Below are positions 21,783 through 28,811 of a DNA stretch of 30,598 nucleotides, piece after piece. Below the pieces are notes generated by a model that searched no databases, was not told the origin of the DNA, and saw nothing but the letters and a program-made list of their open reading frames with translations. Source of the stretch: CALMZN01 sp964540095. Its GTDB lineage: Bacteria > Patescibacteriota > Patescibacteriia > UBA1558 > GWA2-36-10. The stretch is from the NCBI GenBank assembly GCA_964540095.1, contig CAZILH010000010.1:1-30598 (forward strand), given 5' to 3'. Numbering within the stretch: the first letter of the stretch is position 1; the number at the start of each line of letters is the position of its first letter. A program made the translations under genes and the position numbers.

Positions 21783-23105
21783 TTACGCAGTCTGTTCGGC
21801 CTCAACGATCTTCATCAGAAGGTCATAATCGTTGGCCAGATCAGATGCGCGTATGAGGCGTCTCCCAGTGTTGATCTCTACCCGGTAGAATTCGATGGGG
21901 GTCACATGGTGTGTGGGGTTGCCACCTTTCCACATGATCTGTACTTCACCGGGAAGGTAGTAGGCGTTGGCTCCTTGAGGAGCAAGTGCTCGCACCTCCT
22001 TGATGTCATACTTGAAGAAGCCATGGTATCCACCGACAGCCGTCTTGAAGGTTTCAGGACCTCCATGAATGCGCTCGGCTGATGTGACCATGAATTCTGG
22101 CTCGTGAGTATCCATCATAGCACCGATCTTCGGGTACTGGGTGAACAAGGTACCAGCGTCGATACGGGTCAGGGGATAGAACCCATCAGGAAGCGGCGGT
22201 TCGCTGACCGGGATCATCAGTGACTTCCAGTGACGGCGGATGGCACCATGAATATCCAGTCCAGGATGCACCGAGTCGAGTGATCCACCATCTTGGATTG
22301 CGAGAAATCGCACACTGTTCCACCACTCATGAGCACTCACCTCGTTGCACATGCACGGGACTTGCGAGTCCTGGTGGCTCAGGTTCATGAGGCTGCCAGT
22401 GGAGAGCAGGTGGGCTAACGGTAAGTCGTACCTATCAAGCTGTGGCGTGGTCAGTGCGCCGGTGCGAGGATCGCAGAAACCGTAGGTGCAGTTGCTTGCA
22501 TCATCGCACTGGATGATGAAAGGATCAACAACTTTACCATGTCCCTGCTCGACGTGGTATTGACGGGCATGCTCTGCGTGCCACAGGATGTAGCGCTCCC
22601 AATCTTGTCCTAGACGAGCCCGAAGTAGAGGGTTCTGCAGAGCCCGGCTGGCCCGCAGTTGCCGATAGAAGAAGTACTGATCACTGAGAAGCAGTGGATC
22701 GAACTTGATGATGCTTACTTCGCCGTAGTGTCCTTCCTCGAGCTTCCGGAACTCCTCCTTGGAGATGCGGCCGCCACTACGATTTCGCGCCTTGTCGTTG
22801 AAGTGGAATTTGTAGGTTTTCAGGATACCATCCAGAGTTGCCATTGGACCGACGCCATGGGCGACGATGAGGATGCGAACCCCACCCTTGCTGTAGCCGA
22901 GATACTCGGCCGTCAGCGTGGTGAAGTACATTCTCCATGGTACATCTCCTGGCTTTGTTGCCAAACGAGCCGTGACGATGTCAGGCATCGTTGCGATGCG
23001 ACCGTCTGTTCCAGCGAATTCGCTGGCCTGTTTGAAAGCTGGTACAAGACCGTCTGCGTGGTAGAAAGCCATTGCCGACAAAGAACCAACCTTCTTGCTT
23101 GCCAT
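21783..23105 (-). CDS. 440-residue orphan protein of GC-rich island (weak nucleoside-phosphorylase-like motifs)
   Basis: This large soluble protein lies in DNA whose GC content is visibly far above the flanks (35 of 60 bases in one line counted). It starts MASKKVGSLS after GGGAGG and seven bases, with its own promoter (23193-23221) and terminator. No signal peptide or membrane helix is present. Two stretches recall the uridine/purine nucleoside phosphorylase fold by eye: FTTLTAEY with RILIVAHGVGPMATLDGI (residues 61-93), and GGSLDSVHPG followed by AIRRHWKS (273-296), which resembles the SSDTFYPG...VRHFKGS segment. Between them are about 180 unassigned residues, including CTYGFC and VPCMCNEV. 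I treat enzymatic function as unproven. Confidence 0.8.
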   Translation of the reverse strand: MASKKVGSLSAMAFYHADGLVPAFKQASEFAGTDGRIATMPDIVTARLATKPGDVPWRMYFTTLTAEYLGYSKGGVRILIVAHGVGPMATLDGILKTYKFHFNDKARNRSGGRISKEEFRKLEEGHYGEVSIIKFDPLLLSDQYFFYRQLRASRALQNPLLRARLGQDWERYILWHAEHARQYHVEQGHGKVVDPFIIQCDDASNCTYGFCDPRTGALTTPQLDRYDLPLAHLLSTGSLMNLSHQDSQVPCMCNEVSAHEWWNSVRFLAIQDGGSLDSVHPGLDIHGAIRRHWKSLMIPVSEPPLPDGFYPLTRIDAGTLFTQYPKIGAMMDTHEPEFMVTSAERIHGGPETFKTAVGGYHGFFKYDIKEVRALAPQGANAYYLPGEVQIMWKGGNPTHHVTPIEFYRVEINTGRRLIRASDLANDYDLLMKIVEAEQTA

Positions 23106-23192
23106 TGTAATGCCTCCCTTTCCCTTTCAAGGATTTAGGATGGATGGGGTTATCCCCCAGCAAGACATTGTCCCAGGAATTAGGGACCATAT

Positions 23193-23221
23193 AATATACA
23201 TAACGTTCGCTATTTTGTCAA
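23193..23221 (-). promoter_or_regulatory. sigma70-type promoter of third GC-rich cassette
   Basis: TTGACA (23216-23221), 17 bases, TATATT (23193-23198), reading toward 23105. The leader is about 80 bases and itself GC-rich, with GGGGGATAACCCC in the middle. Confidence 0.72.
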
Positions 23222-23383
23222 TCATAGTTCTAACGCTCTAGGAAATAAAAAATAACTCAAAATATAATTTTTTTAAATTGTCAAAAAATAATCCCGTGTA
23301 TAAAAATATTTACATAGCTATAATAGGGGCTTCGTGGTATAGTATAGTTTATAGAGACAGTATAATTATTAAATAAAAACATT

Positions 23384-23719
23384 ATGAACCTTTTAATAAA
23401 TTGGATAATTTTGACCCTAGGGGTATTAGGAACTGCCTATATTTTGCCAGGAGTTTCGGTTGGTGGTTTTTGGGCCGCTTTTATAACAGCGTTAGTTTTG
23501 GGCGTTGTGAATGCCGTTATCAAGCCAATATTATTGTTTTTGACTCTACCAATAAATATTTTGACGCTGGGTCTTTTTACCTTTGTAATCAATGCATTAT
23601 TGATACTCTTGGTATCGGCTATTGTCCCAGGGTTTAGTGTGGTAAATTTTTGGTGGGCACTTCTATTCAGTATAGTGATAACAGTTTTGGTTTATATTTT
23701 GAATAAAATAGTTAAATAA
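23384..23719 (+). CDS. phage holin family 4 / YvlD-like membrane protein
   Basis: This 111-residue very hydrophobic protein has four predicted helices: residues 4-22, 27-50, 55-80 and 85-107. The pattern NAVIKPILLFLTLPINILTLGLFTFVINALLILLVS is characteristic of the 4-TM phage_holin_4_2 family. Despite the name, most members are ordinary chromosomal membrane proteins of unknown role and there is no phage gene around. A/T-only leader. It is followed by a hairpin (23771-23804). Confidence 0.88.
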   Translation: MNLLINWIILTLGVLGTAYILPGVSVGGFWAAFITALVLGVVNAVIKPILLFLTLPINILTLGLFTFVINALLILLVSAIVPGFSVVNFWWALLFSIVITVLVYILNKIVK

Positions 23720-23770
23720 TATCCTCTAAATTTCAGCACAAGTTGGTTCTGAGGCGCTCCGCGCATTCCA

Positions 23771-23810
23771 TCAAAAAGTCATTCCACTCGGGATGATTTT
23801 TTGATATACT
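23771..23810 (+). terminator. hairpin terminator fused to extended -10 of arsM operon
   Basis: TCAAAAAGTCATTCC-actc-GGGATGATTTTTTGA gives a 15-bp stem with two wobbles. The last TG is part of TGATATACT (23802-23810), the extended -10 of the gene at 23834, so the terminator of one gene abuts the promoter of the next. Confidence 0.65.
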
Positions 23811-23833
23811 CAAGGTGTCATTGAAATAAAAGT

Positions 23834-23956
23834 ATGAAAATATTCGTTATAATAATTATTTTGGTTCTAGTATTCTTATTGTTATTATCAATGGGTTTGC
23901 TTTCCGGGTATGACCTTGGTCCAGAAGAAATACTTTTAAAATTATTTGGCAATTAA
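23834..23956 (+). CDS. 40-residue single-pass membrane protein before arsM
   Basis: The frame is MKIFVIIIILVLVFLLLLSM followed by GLLSGYDLGPEEILLKLFGN. One N-terminal helix precedes a short amphipathic tail. It starts just after the extended -10 with an A/T leader, and its stop is eight bases before the methyltransferase ATG, so the two are likely co-transcribed. The role is unknown; it may help at the membrane or be unrelated to arsenic. Confidence 0.6.
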   Translation: MKIFVIIIILVLVFLLLLSMGLLSGYDLGPEEILLKLFGN

Positions 23957-23964
23957 ATTAATTT

Positions 23965-24714
23965 ATGAAACCACAAGAAATAAAAAAAGTAGTTCAAGAT
24001 AGCTACGCCAAACTGGCCAAGCAGTCCTCTGCTTGTGGTTGTAAATGCAGTTGTAGTTCAGATACTAGCCAGGTAATTTCCAAAAGCATTGGCTACTCTG
24101 ATGAAGAGATGGAGGCCGTGCCAGAAGCCAATATGGGTTTGGGTTGTGGTAACCCAATTGCTATTGGAAAAATTAAAGCCGGAGACATTGTTTTGGATCT
24201 TGGCTGTGGAGCTGGTTTTGATGCATTTTTGGCCGCCAAAAAAGTCGGTGATACCGGTAAGGTTATCGGTGTAGATATGACTCAAGAAATGATTGTCAAA
24301 GCTACTATTTTGGCTAATAAGTATAAGTATAATAATGTTGAATTCAAATTAGGAGAGATCGAAAACCTACCAATAGATAATAATTCCATTGATATTATTA
24401 TTAGCAATTGCGTAATAAATTTAGCGCCTGATAAATTAAAAGTTTTCCAAGAGGCCTACCGTGTTTTGAAGCAGGGTGGCCGGATGTATATTTCGGACAT
24501 TGTTTTATTAGAGGAATTATCCGAGGAGCAGAGGAGCGATGAAGATTTGATAGCCGGCTGTGTGGGTGGCGCTCTTTTGAAGGATGATTATATTGCTAAA
24601 GTTAAGCAAGCTGGTTTGCAGGTAAATATTTTGGGTGAGAATAAAGAAATCAGTAAAAAACAATACCAAGGATTGCCACTGGAAAGCTTGTCTTTAGAAA
24701 TTGTTAAAGCATAA
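23965..24714 (+). CDS. arsM: arsenite S-adenosylmethionine methyltransferase (ArsM-like)
   Basis: This Rossmann-fold methyltransferase converts As(III) to methylated arsenicals. In 249 residues the SAM loop is VLDLGCGAGFDAF (about 76-88), followed by VIGVDMTQEM and NLPIDNNSIDIIISN. Putative arsenic-binding Cys are C61 (GLGCGNP), one in SNCVINLAP (near 148) and one in AGCVGGALL (near 197). The N terminus has a Cys cluster (C24, C26, C28, C30) seen in many ArsM. Length is shorter than algal ArsM but normal for bacterial ones. No ars operon genes (pump, regulator) are in the window. Confidence 0.85.
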   Translation: MKPQEIKKVVQDSYAKLAKQSSACGCKCSCSSDTSQVISKSIGYSDEEMEAVPEANMGLGCGNPIAIGKIKAGDIVLDLGCGAGFDAFLAAKKVGDTGKVIGVDMTQEMIVKATILANKYKYNNVEFKLGEIENLPIDNNSIDIIISNCVINLAPDKLKVFQEAYRVLKQGGRMYISDIVLLEELSEEQRSDEDLIAGCVGGALLKDDYIAKVKQAGLQVNILGENKEISKKQYQGLPLESLSLEIVKA

Positions 24715-24725
24715 TATTTTTAAAA

Positions 24726-24765
24726 ACCACTCCCGGTAGCTCGTTGGGTGGTTTTTTGATATACT
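24726..24765 (+). terminator. arsM terminator fused to next promoter
   Basis: AAAACCACTCCC ... GGGTGGTTTT makes a stem, followed by TTTTTTGATATACT, whose TGATATACT is the extended -10 (24757-24765) for the gene at 24795. Confidence 0.68.
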
Positions 24766-24794
24766 TAAATTAATATTATTAAATTATTAATATT

Positions 24795-25040
24795 ATGTCA
24801 GTTCAAATTAGAGATATCCATGGCCACAAGGTATCTAGTGAAGAAGATGCCAAGGAGGGGCTTAATTATTTGGAACACAATATTCAAACAGAGGAAGCCA
24901 AAGTATTTTTTGATCAAGCTAAGCTCAAAGGTTCGGTCCAATTTGAAGATGGCAAGGGGCATAACTATACTCTATTATACAAAAAAGATAGTACTTACTG
25001 GGTCTACAAAAGAGCCGCTGATCAAAGTGGATGGTTTTGA
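24795..25040 (+). CDS. 81-residue hypothetical soluble protein
   Basis: It starts MSVQIRDIHGHKVSSEEDAK. A short helical, acidic region (EEDAKEGLNYLEHNIQTEEA) is followed by beta-strand-like repeats ending WVYKRAADQSGWF. There is no Cys or membrane segment. The A/T leader and the dedicated extended -10 at 24757-24765 support translation. I recognise no family. Confidence 0.7.
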   Translation: MSVQIRDIHGHKVSSEEDAKEGLNYLEHNIQTEEAKVFFDQAKLKGSVQFEDGKGHNYTLLYKKDSTYWVYKRAADQSGWF

Positions 25041-25075
25041 TATTGTCACCGGATTATTTATCAACTTAGAAACAA

Positions 25076-25133
25076 AAAATCACCCAGCCCTTTACGCTAT
25101 GTCCGCCTTTGGCGGAAAGGGCTGGGTGATTTT
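25076..25133. terminator. bidirectional terminator with inserted palindrome
   Basis: An 18-base perfect stem, AAAATCACCCAGCCCTTT and AAAGGGCTGGGTGATTTT, has an 8-base piece and the palindrome TCCGCCTTTGGCGGA (25102-25116) in its loop. A shorter version without that insert occurs at 26839-26878. It lies between convergent genes. Confidence 0.75.
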
Positions 25134-25144
25134 ATTGGGCATAT

Positions 25145-25825
25145 TTATTTGGATACGATTAGCGCAATTTTTTTGGTGGGATCCATTTTTTTTAGAGTAT
25201 TGTCCCAATCCGCTGAAGCTTTCTGTAAAACAGAAAAGGTATATTCATTGCCATCACCATTGTTGGTGCCCGGGTCATTGACTATGAAGGTGTTATCCCT
25301 GAAACCTCTGATGACTATCATGTGATAAGTTGGGCCATCTTCTAGATATTGGGGAATTCCCAATAGCTTGGCGTTTATGGGCAGTAAAATAGGGTGTCCT
25401 TTTAGCAATTCTTTCTTCAAATCTAAGGCCGTGTAGTTTTCAATTTGTTTAATTTTTAGTCCCAAAGCGTCTTGGGCCATTCTGGTCGTGGTTTTGGCTC
25501 CAGTGTCGGCATTGTAGCCCAAATTTTTTTCTTCCCATATTTTTAGGTTATCTATGGTTGCTTGAGTGGGGATAGCTGATATATTTTCCTTAGTATTACC
25601 ATTCAAAAAAGCATTTACCATAGCTAAGCTAGTTTCTTCACAGTCTTCGTTTCTGCTCCAATCATTGGTCGGGGCTTGGGCGCTAAAAGGCACAGGAAGG
25701 ATAAATGTCGCGGGAATATTTTTTGAATTTACAAATTTAAAAACATAAAAACCCACTCCTAGCAACAAAACAAAAATCATGCTGGCGTAAAGCAGGTGTG
25801 ATTTTGTTATTTTATTTTTTAGCAT
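25145..25825 (-). CDS. membrane-anchored C39-like (papain-type) peptidase
   Basis: This 226-residue protein has one N-terminal helix (about residues 12-30) and then an external C39_2-type domain. The predicted catalytic triad is Cys62 (NEDCEETSLAM), His168 (TYHMIVIRGF) and Asp184 (IVNDPG). The oxyanion-hole and GxxxG-type strands fit peptidases that cleave or process peptides at the cell surface. It does not sit next to a bacteriocin or ABC transporter gene, so the substrate is unknown. It is transcribed toward the bidirectional terminator. Confidence 0.85.
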   Translation of the reverse strand: MLKNKITKSHLLYASMIFVLLLGVGFYVFKFVNSKNIPATFILPVPFSAQAPTNDWSRNEDCEETSLAMVNAFLNGNTKENISAIPTQATIDNLKIWEEKNLGYNADTGAKTTTRMAQDALGLKIKQIENYTALDLKKELLKGHPILLPINAKLLGIPQYLEDGPTYHMIVIRGFRDNTFIVNDPGTNNGDGNEYTFSVLQKASADWDNTLKKMDPTKKIALIVSK

Positions 25826-25837
25826 TCCGCCGCTACT

Positions 25838-25987
25838 TTAGACCACTTTTTTTCCCCGAATCAATCGTAGCAAGATCACAATGATCGCTATGACTAGAAG
25901 GATATGGATGAGTCCACCCATGGTATAAGAAGTGATTAGACCGACAAGCCAAAGAACAATTAATATAATAACAAGAGTGTTTAGCAT
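25838..25987 (-). CDS. Lmo0937-family (DUF5670-like) small membrane protein
   Basis: A 49-residue frame starting MLNTLVIILIVLWLVG, with two hydrophobic segments separated by TSYTMGG and ending LRLIRGKKVV. The pattern, with a central Gly-rich turn and a basic end, is that of the Lmo0937 family of tiny membrane proteins. The gene is 12 bases before the C39 peptidase start. An extended -10 TGCTACAAT (minus strand, 26030-26038) lies about 40 bases upstream. Confidence 0.75.
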   Translation of the reverse strand: MLNTLVIILIVLWLVGLITSYTMGGLIHILLVIAIIVILLRLIRGKKVV

Positions 25988-26047
25988 AATTTTTGTTGTT
26001 TAGGTTATTTAATGCGTGCAATTAAGTTCATTGTAGCATACTTTGTA

Positions 26048-26116
26048 TATAATAGCACTTTTAATTCCAGAAAGACGGTCCTATCCCCTGAGTCCTCGTA
26101 CTCAGGAGGATTTTTT
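26048..26116 (+). ncRNA. possible short orphan transcript ending in a hairpin
   Basis: A TGTATATAAT box ends at 26053 and CCTGAGT/ACTCAGG (26087-26106) is followed by six T at 26111-26116. No coding frame fits between, so an RNA of about 55 bases is possible. The same hairpin also precedes the promoter of 26154. Confidence 0.32.
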
Positions 26117-26124
26117 GGTATAAT
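26116..26124 (+). promoter_or_regulatory. extended -10 of lipoprotein gene
   Basis: TGGTATAAT directly after the hairpin T-run, 29 bases upstream of the ATG at 26154. Confidence 0.6.
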
Positions 26125-26153
26125 TTAATAGTTATGATTATTAAGTTTGAATT

Positions 26154-26630
26154 ATGAAAAAGATATTTATTATTTTTGGCATGGGCTTAATTTTCGTATT
26201 AGCTGGCTGTCAAATTTTACCAACAAAAAAAGTGGAAACCCCCAGTAATGTTTTATTAAACGAAACGCAAGATACGACTCTAGCCAATCCAGCATCTTCA
26301 AACTGTATTGCCAAGGGCGGCACCCTTGAGATCCGCAAGAGCAAAATTGGTGAATACGGAGTTTGTCTTTTTGAAGATAATCGTCAATGTGAGGAATGGG
26401 CACTACTAAGAGGTGAATGCCCAATGGGTGGTTTAAAAATCACCGGTTATCAAAGCGAGGCGGAGGTTTATTGTGCTATTACCGGAGGGCAACTGGAAGG
26501 CCTTGATACCAATGCTCCAACATGTAAAAGAATTGATGGCACGCTTTGTAATGCTCAAGCCAACTTTGATGGTGAATGCCCAGATCCGCATGACCCAAAT
26601 CCAAACTCCGGTAATGTCGAGACGCCTTAA
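26154..26630 (+). CDS. lipoprotein with two DUF333-like Cys motifs
   Basis: The signal ends in a lipobox LAGC with Cys19 as the lipidated residue, so the mature protein is anchored to the outer leaflet of the membrane. Two repeats follow: NCIAKGGTLEIR...YGVCLFEDNRQCEEWALLRGEC, and YCAITGGQLEG...CKRIDGTLCNAQANFDGEC, both of the DUF333 type (C-x-GG...G..C....C...GEC). The tail ends in PNPNSGNVETP. DUF333 proteins are surface or hemolysin-like by annotation but of unknown biochemistry. Confidence 0.85.
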   Translation: MKKIFIIFGMGLIFVLAGCQILPTKKVETPSNVLLNETQDTTLANPASSNCIAKGGTLEIRKSKIGEYGVCLFEDNRQCEEWALLRGECPMGGLKITGYQSEAEVYCAITGGQLEGLDTNAPTCKRIDGTLCNAQANFDGECPDPHDPNPNSGNVETP

Positions 26631-26649
26631 TTATTATTAATTTTATTAT

Positions 26650-26823
26650 ATGAGCAAAAACAGCGGAGTTTCTAGCGGAGTTTATGGCTTGGCTTTTTTA
26701 GGCACTCTGGTTTATTACATCCAGCATGCTACCACTTTCTGGGTGGGCGTAGTTGGTTTCTTGAAAGCCTTGGTCTGGCCAGCTTTTCTGGTCTACAAGC
26801 TGATGGAGTTTTTAGGAATGTAA
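26650..26823 (+). CDS. 57-residue small membrane protein
   Basis: The frame starts MSKNSGVSSGVYGLAFLGTL and has two hydrophobic stretches (about residues 11-24 and 30-49, FWVGVVGFLKALVWPAFLVY). Its stop at 26821-26823 is followed by a strong bidirectional terminator. It is 19 bases after the lipoprotein stop and may be co-transcribed. Similar short GVYG...VWPAF proteins are common in CPR genomes from memory; function is unknown. Confidence 0.65.
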   Translation: MSKNSGVSSGVYGLAFLGTLVYYIQHATTFWVGVVGFLKALVWPAFLVYKLMEFLGM

Positions 26824-26838
26824 ATTTAGAACGCTATA

Positions 26839-26878
26839 AAAAAACACCCAGCCCTTCGCGAAGGGCTGGGTGTTTTTT
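26839..26878. terminator. strong bidirectional terminator
   Basis: AAAAAACACCCAGCCCTT-CGCG-AAGGGCTGGGTGTTTTTT. The stem is perfect over 18 bp with T-runs on either side. It serves the plus-strand gene at 26650 and the minus-strand gene ending at 26906. Confidence 0.88.
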
Positions 26879-26905
26879 ATGCTTAAGTTTTGGCCAAGTT
26901 ATTTT

Positions 26906-28180
26906 TTAATCTTTTTTGGATTTGTTTTTGGGTTCATTTTTATCATCTTTGTTTTTTTGTCCCTGCTCATTATTTTTGTCATTATCACACTTATCCTCAT
27001 TTTCCAACTTATGCTCCTTGATTTTTTTAGCGCGAGTCGTCACAGTAAGGGTGTTGGAGGCAGCCGATAGATTTCCAGCCTTGTCATAGGCCTTGACAGT
27101 GTAAGTATAGGTGGTAGAAGCAGTTAGACCAATGTCATTGTAATGGTTATTTTTGACAGTAGCTATTTCAATGCCGTTTCGGTATATTTTATAACCAGCC
27201 ACTTTTTTATTATCTTTAGATTTTTTCCATTCTAGATTGATATGCTTGTAGGAAATAAGGTGAGCTTTTAGTTTTTTTGGCGCGCTAGGTGCTTGGGTAT
27301 CAGTTGATGTGGCTAGAGTGGTGGCAGATACTGTGTTGGAGCTAGCTGATCGATTGCCAGCCGCATCATAGGCCTGGACAACATAGCTGTAGGTTGTAGA
27401 GGCAGTTAGACCGACATTATTGAAGTTATTATTTGGCACATTGGCAATCTCAGTTCCGTTTCTAAAGATGGCGTAGCCAGTCACAGCAATATTGTCTGTA
27501 GAAGTAGCCCAGTTTAGGTTTATTTGAGTGGCCGAGACTACATTGGCGACCAAATTAGTAGGCACGGATGGCATTGTGCTGTCAGTGGAGGTGGCCAGGG
27601 TAGTAGCCAAAACCGTTGTCGAGCTAGCTGATCGATTGCCAGCAGCATCAAAGGCCTTGATTAGATAGCTATAGGTAGTTGAGGCAGTTAGTCCGGTATT
27701 ATGAAAGGTAGTATTGGTGGTTGTGGTTAGCTCGCTTCCGTCTCTAAAGATAGCATAACCAGTGACGCCAACATTATCAGTGGCCGCTGCCCAAGCTAGG
27801 TTTATTTGAGTTGGTGAGATAGTAGCGGCTGTCAGGTTAGTCGGTATAGTAGGCGCGCTGGTGTCCACGATAGTCAAATCGCCGATGTAGTAGCTGGCCA
27901 GCGTGTTGTTGGGGTTGGTGCTACTAGAGTGTTGAGTTGTAAAACTAGTCGTTCCATTGGTGCCACACAAAGCAATAATGGCGCTTGATCCACCGGGATG
28001 CAGAGCTATGTAGCTCGTCAAGTTGTAGACTTTATTATTTACTATTGTCCAGCAGTCAGTGCTGGTATTGTGTGTTTGCACTTGGGCTAGGGTGTAGTTT
28101 GTGGCCTCAGCAATGTGAGCCAAAGAGGCAGTCCAAATTATGACTACCAAAACCGCAAGTATACTTAGTATTCTTTTCAT
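26906..28180 (-). CDS. secreted cytochrome b5-like domain fused to three fibronectin III repeats
   Basis: After a signal/anchor helix (residues 1-26) comes a cytochrome b5-type fold with HPGG (His61) and a second His at 84 (TTQH) as possible axial heme ligands; C43 and C72 could make a disulfide. Three fibronectin type III repeats follow (about residues 110-195, 200-285, 290-380), each with L-x-W and the TGYAIFR/AGYKIYR and TYSY/TYTY signatures. The tail of about 40 residues is Lys/Asp/Asn-rich. It is an exported protein, perhaps a redox or heme-binding surface component. The three repeats are very similar, suggesting recent duplication. Confidence 0.88.
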   Translation of the reverse strand: MKRILSILAVLVVIIWTASLAHIAEATNYTLAQVQTHNTSTDCWTIVNNKVYNLTSYIALHPGGSSAIIALCGTNGTTSFTTQHSSSTNPNNTLASYYIGDLTIVDTSAPTIPTNLTAATISPTQINLAWAAATDNVGVTGYAIFRDGSELTTTTNTTFHNTGLTASTTYSYLIKAFDAAGNRSASSTTVLATTLATSTDSTMPSVPTNLVANVVSATQINLNWATSTDNIAVTGYAIFRNGTEIANVPNNNFNNVGLTASTTYSYVVQAYDAAGNRSASSNTVSATTLATSTDTQAPSAPKKLKAHLISYKHINLEWKKSKDNKKVAGYKIYRNGIEIATVKNNHYNDIGLTASTTYTYTVKAYDKAGNLSAASNTLTVTTRAKKIKEHKLENEDKCDNDKNNEQGQKNKDDKNEPKNKSKKD

Positions 28181-28321
28181 AAGTTTCTTGTTTAATAATT
28201 AGCGCTATATAAATTAATACAAAGCTATTAAAATTTTGTTACATTATATAGACAAAGCGGGGAGTTTGTTGTAATGTGTTTTAATAGTGATACATTTTGT
28301 CTATTTATTTGTATAATATTT

Positions 28322-28810
28322 ATGGGAGAGCCACAAAGTAGCTTTATTGGCTATTATGAACAATACAAAAACAAAATATTTGTCTATTTTTTGTATCGTG
28401 TTAATTTTAACCGGGCTGTGGCTGAGGATTTGACTTCTGAGGTTTTTTTGAAGGCCTTGAAAAATTTTGACACTTTTGATAAAAATAGATCATTCCAATC
28501 ATGGATTTATGCCATTGCTCATAATCATTTGGTGAATCATTATCGAGTAGCCAATCGAGAAACTGAACTGCTGGAAAATCAATTTTTGACTCAACGTGAA
28601 CTGGACCAGATAGACCAAAAACAAGAGTTGGAGCGAGTGCTTGGAGCCATAAAAAAAATGATTGATAGTGATAGGGAAATTTTATTGTTACGTTTTGTGG
28701 ATGAGCTGTCCAATTCAGAAATTGCCTCTTTACTCCAAAAAGATGAAGGGGCAATTCGTACCAAAATGAGTCGGGCACTAGTTAAATTAAGAGAAATATT
28801 GGAACAATAA
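28322..28810 (+). CDS. ECF-type RNA polymerase sigma factor
   Basis: This 162-residue protein has sigma region 2 (YYEQYKNKIFVYFLYRV, EDLTSEVFLKALKNFDTF, SWIYAIAHNHLVNHYR) and region 4 (LLLRFVDELSNSEIASLLQKDEGAIRTKMSRALVKLREIL). The start at 28322 gives the usual family length. An upstream in-frame ATG at 28274 has GGGGAG nine bases before it and would add 16 mostly hydrophobic residues, so the start is not settled. The next gene follows by one base and encodes a membrane protein with a DUF5667 region, likely its regulatory partner. Confidence 0.9.
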   Translation: MGEPQSSFIGYYEQYKNKIFVYFLYRVNFNRAVAEDLTSEVFLKALKNFDTFDKNRSFQSWIYAIAHNHLVNHYRVANRETELLENQFLTQRELDQIDQKQELERVLGAIKKMIDSDREILLLRFVDELSNSEIASLLQKDEGAIRTKMSRALVKLREILEQ

Positions 28811-28811
28811 T

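Noticed and set aside
21606..23240. Integration of the third GC-rich island at tRNA-His with attachment repeats
   Set aside because: I looked for a copy of the tRNA 3' end near 23160-23280 and saw none, and no integrase is present.
23384..23719. Prophage suggested by the holin family name
   Set aside because: The family is widespread in chromosomes, and no phage structural, lysis or integrase gene is in the window.
25833..26021. 62-codon minus-strand frame with His/Cys-rich sequence
   Set aside because: A shadow of the Lmo0937-family gene (25838-25987), which has the family pattern and a suitable promoter.
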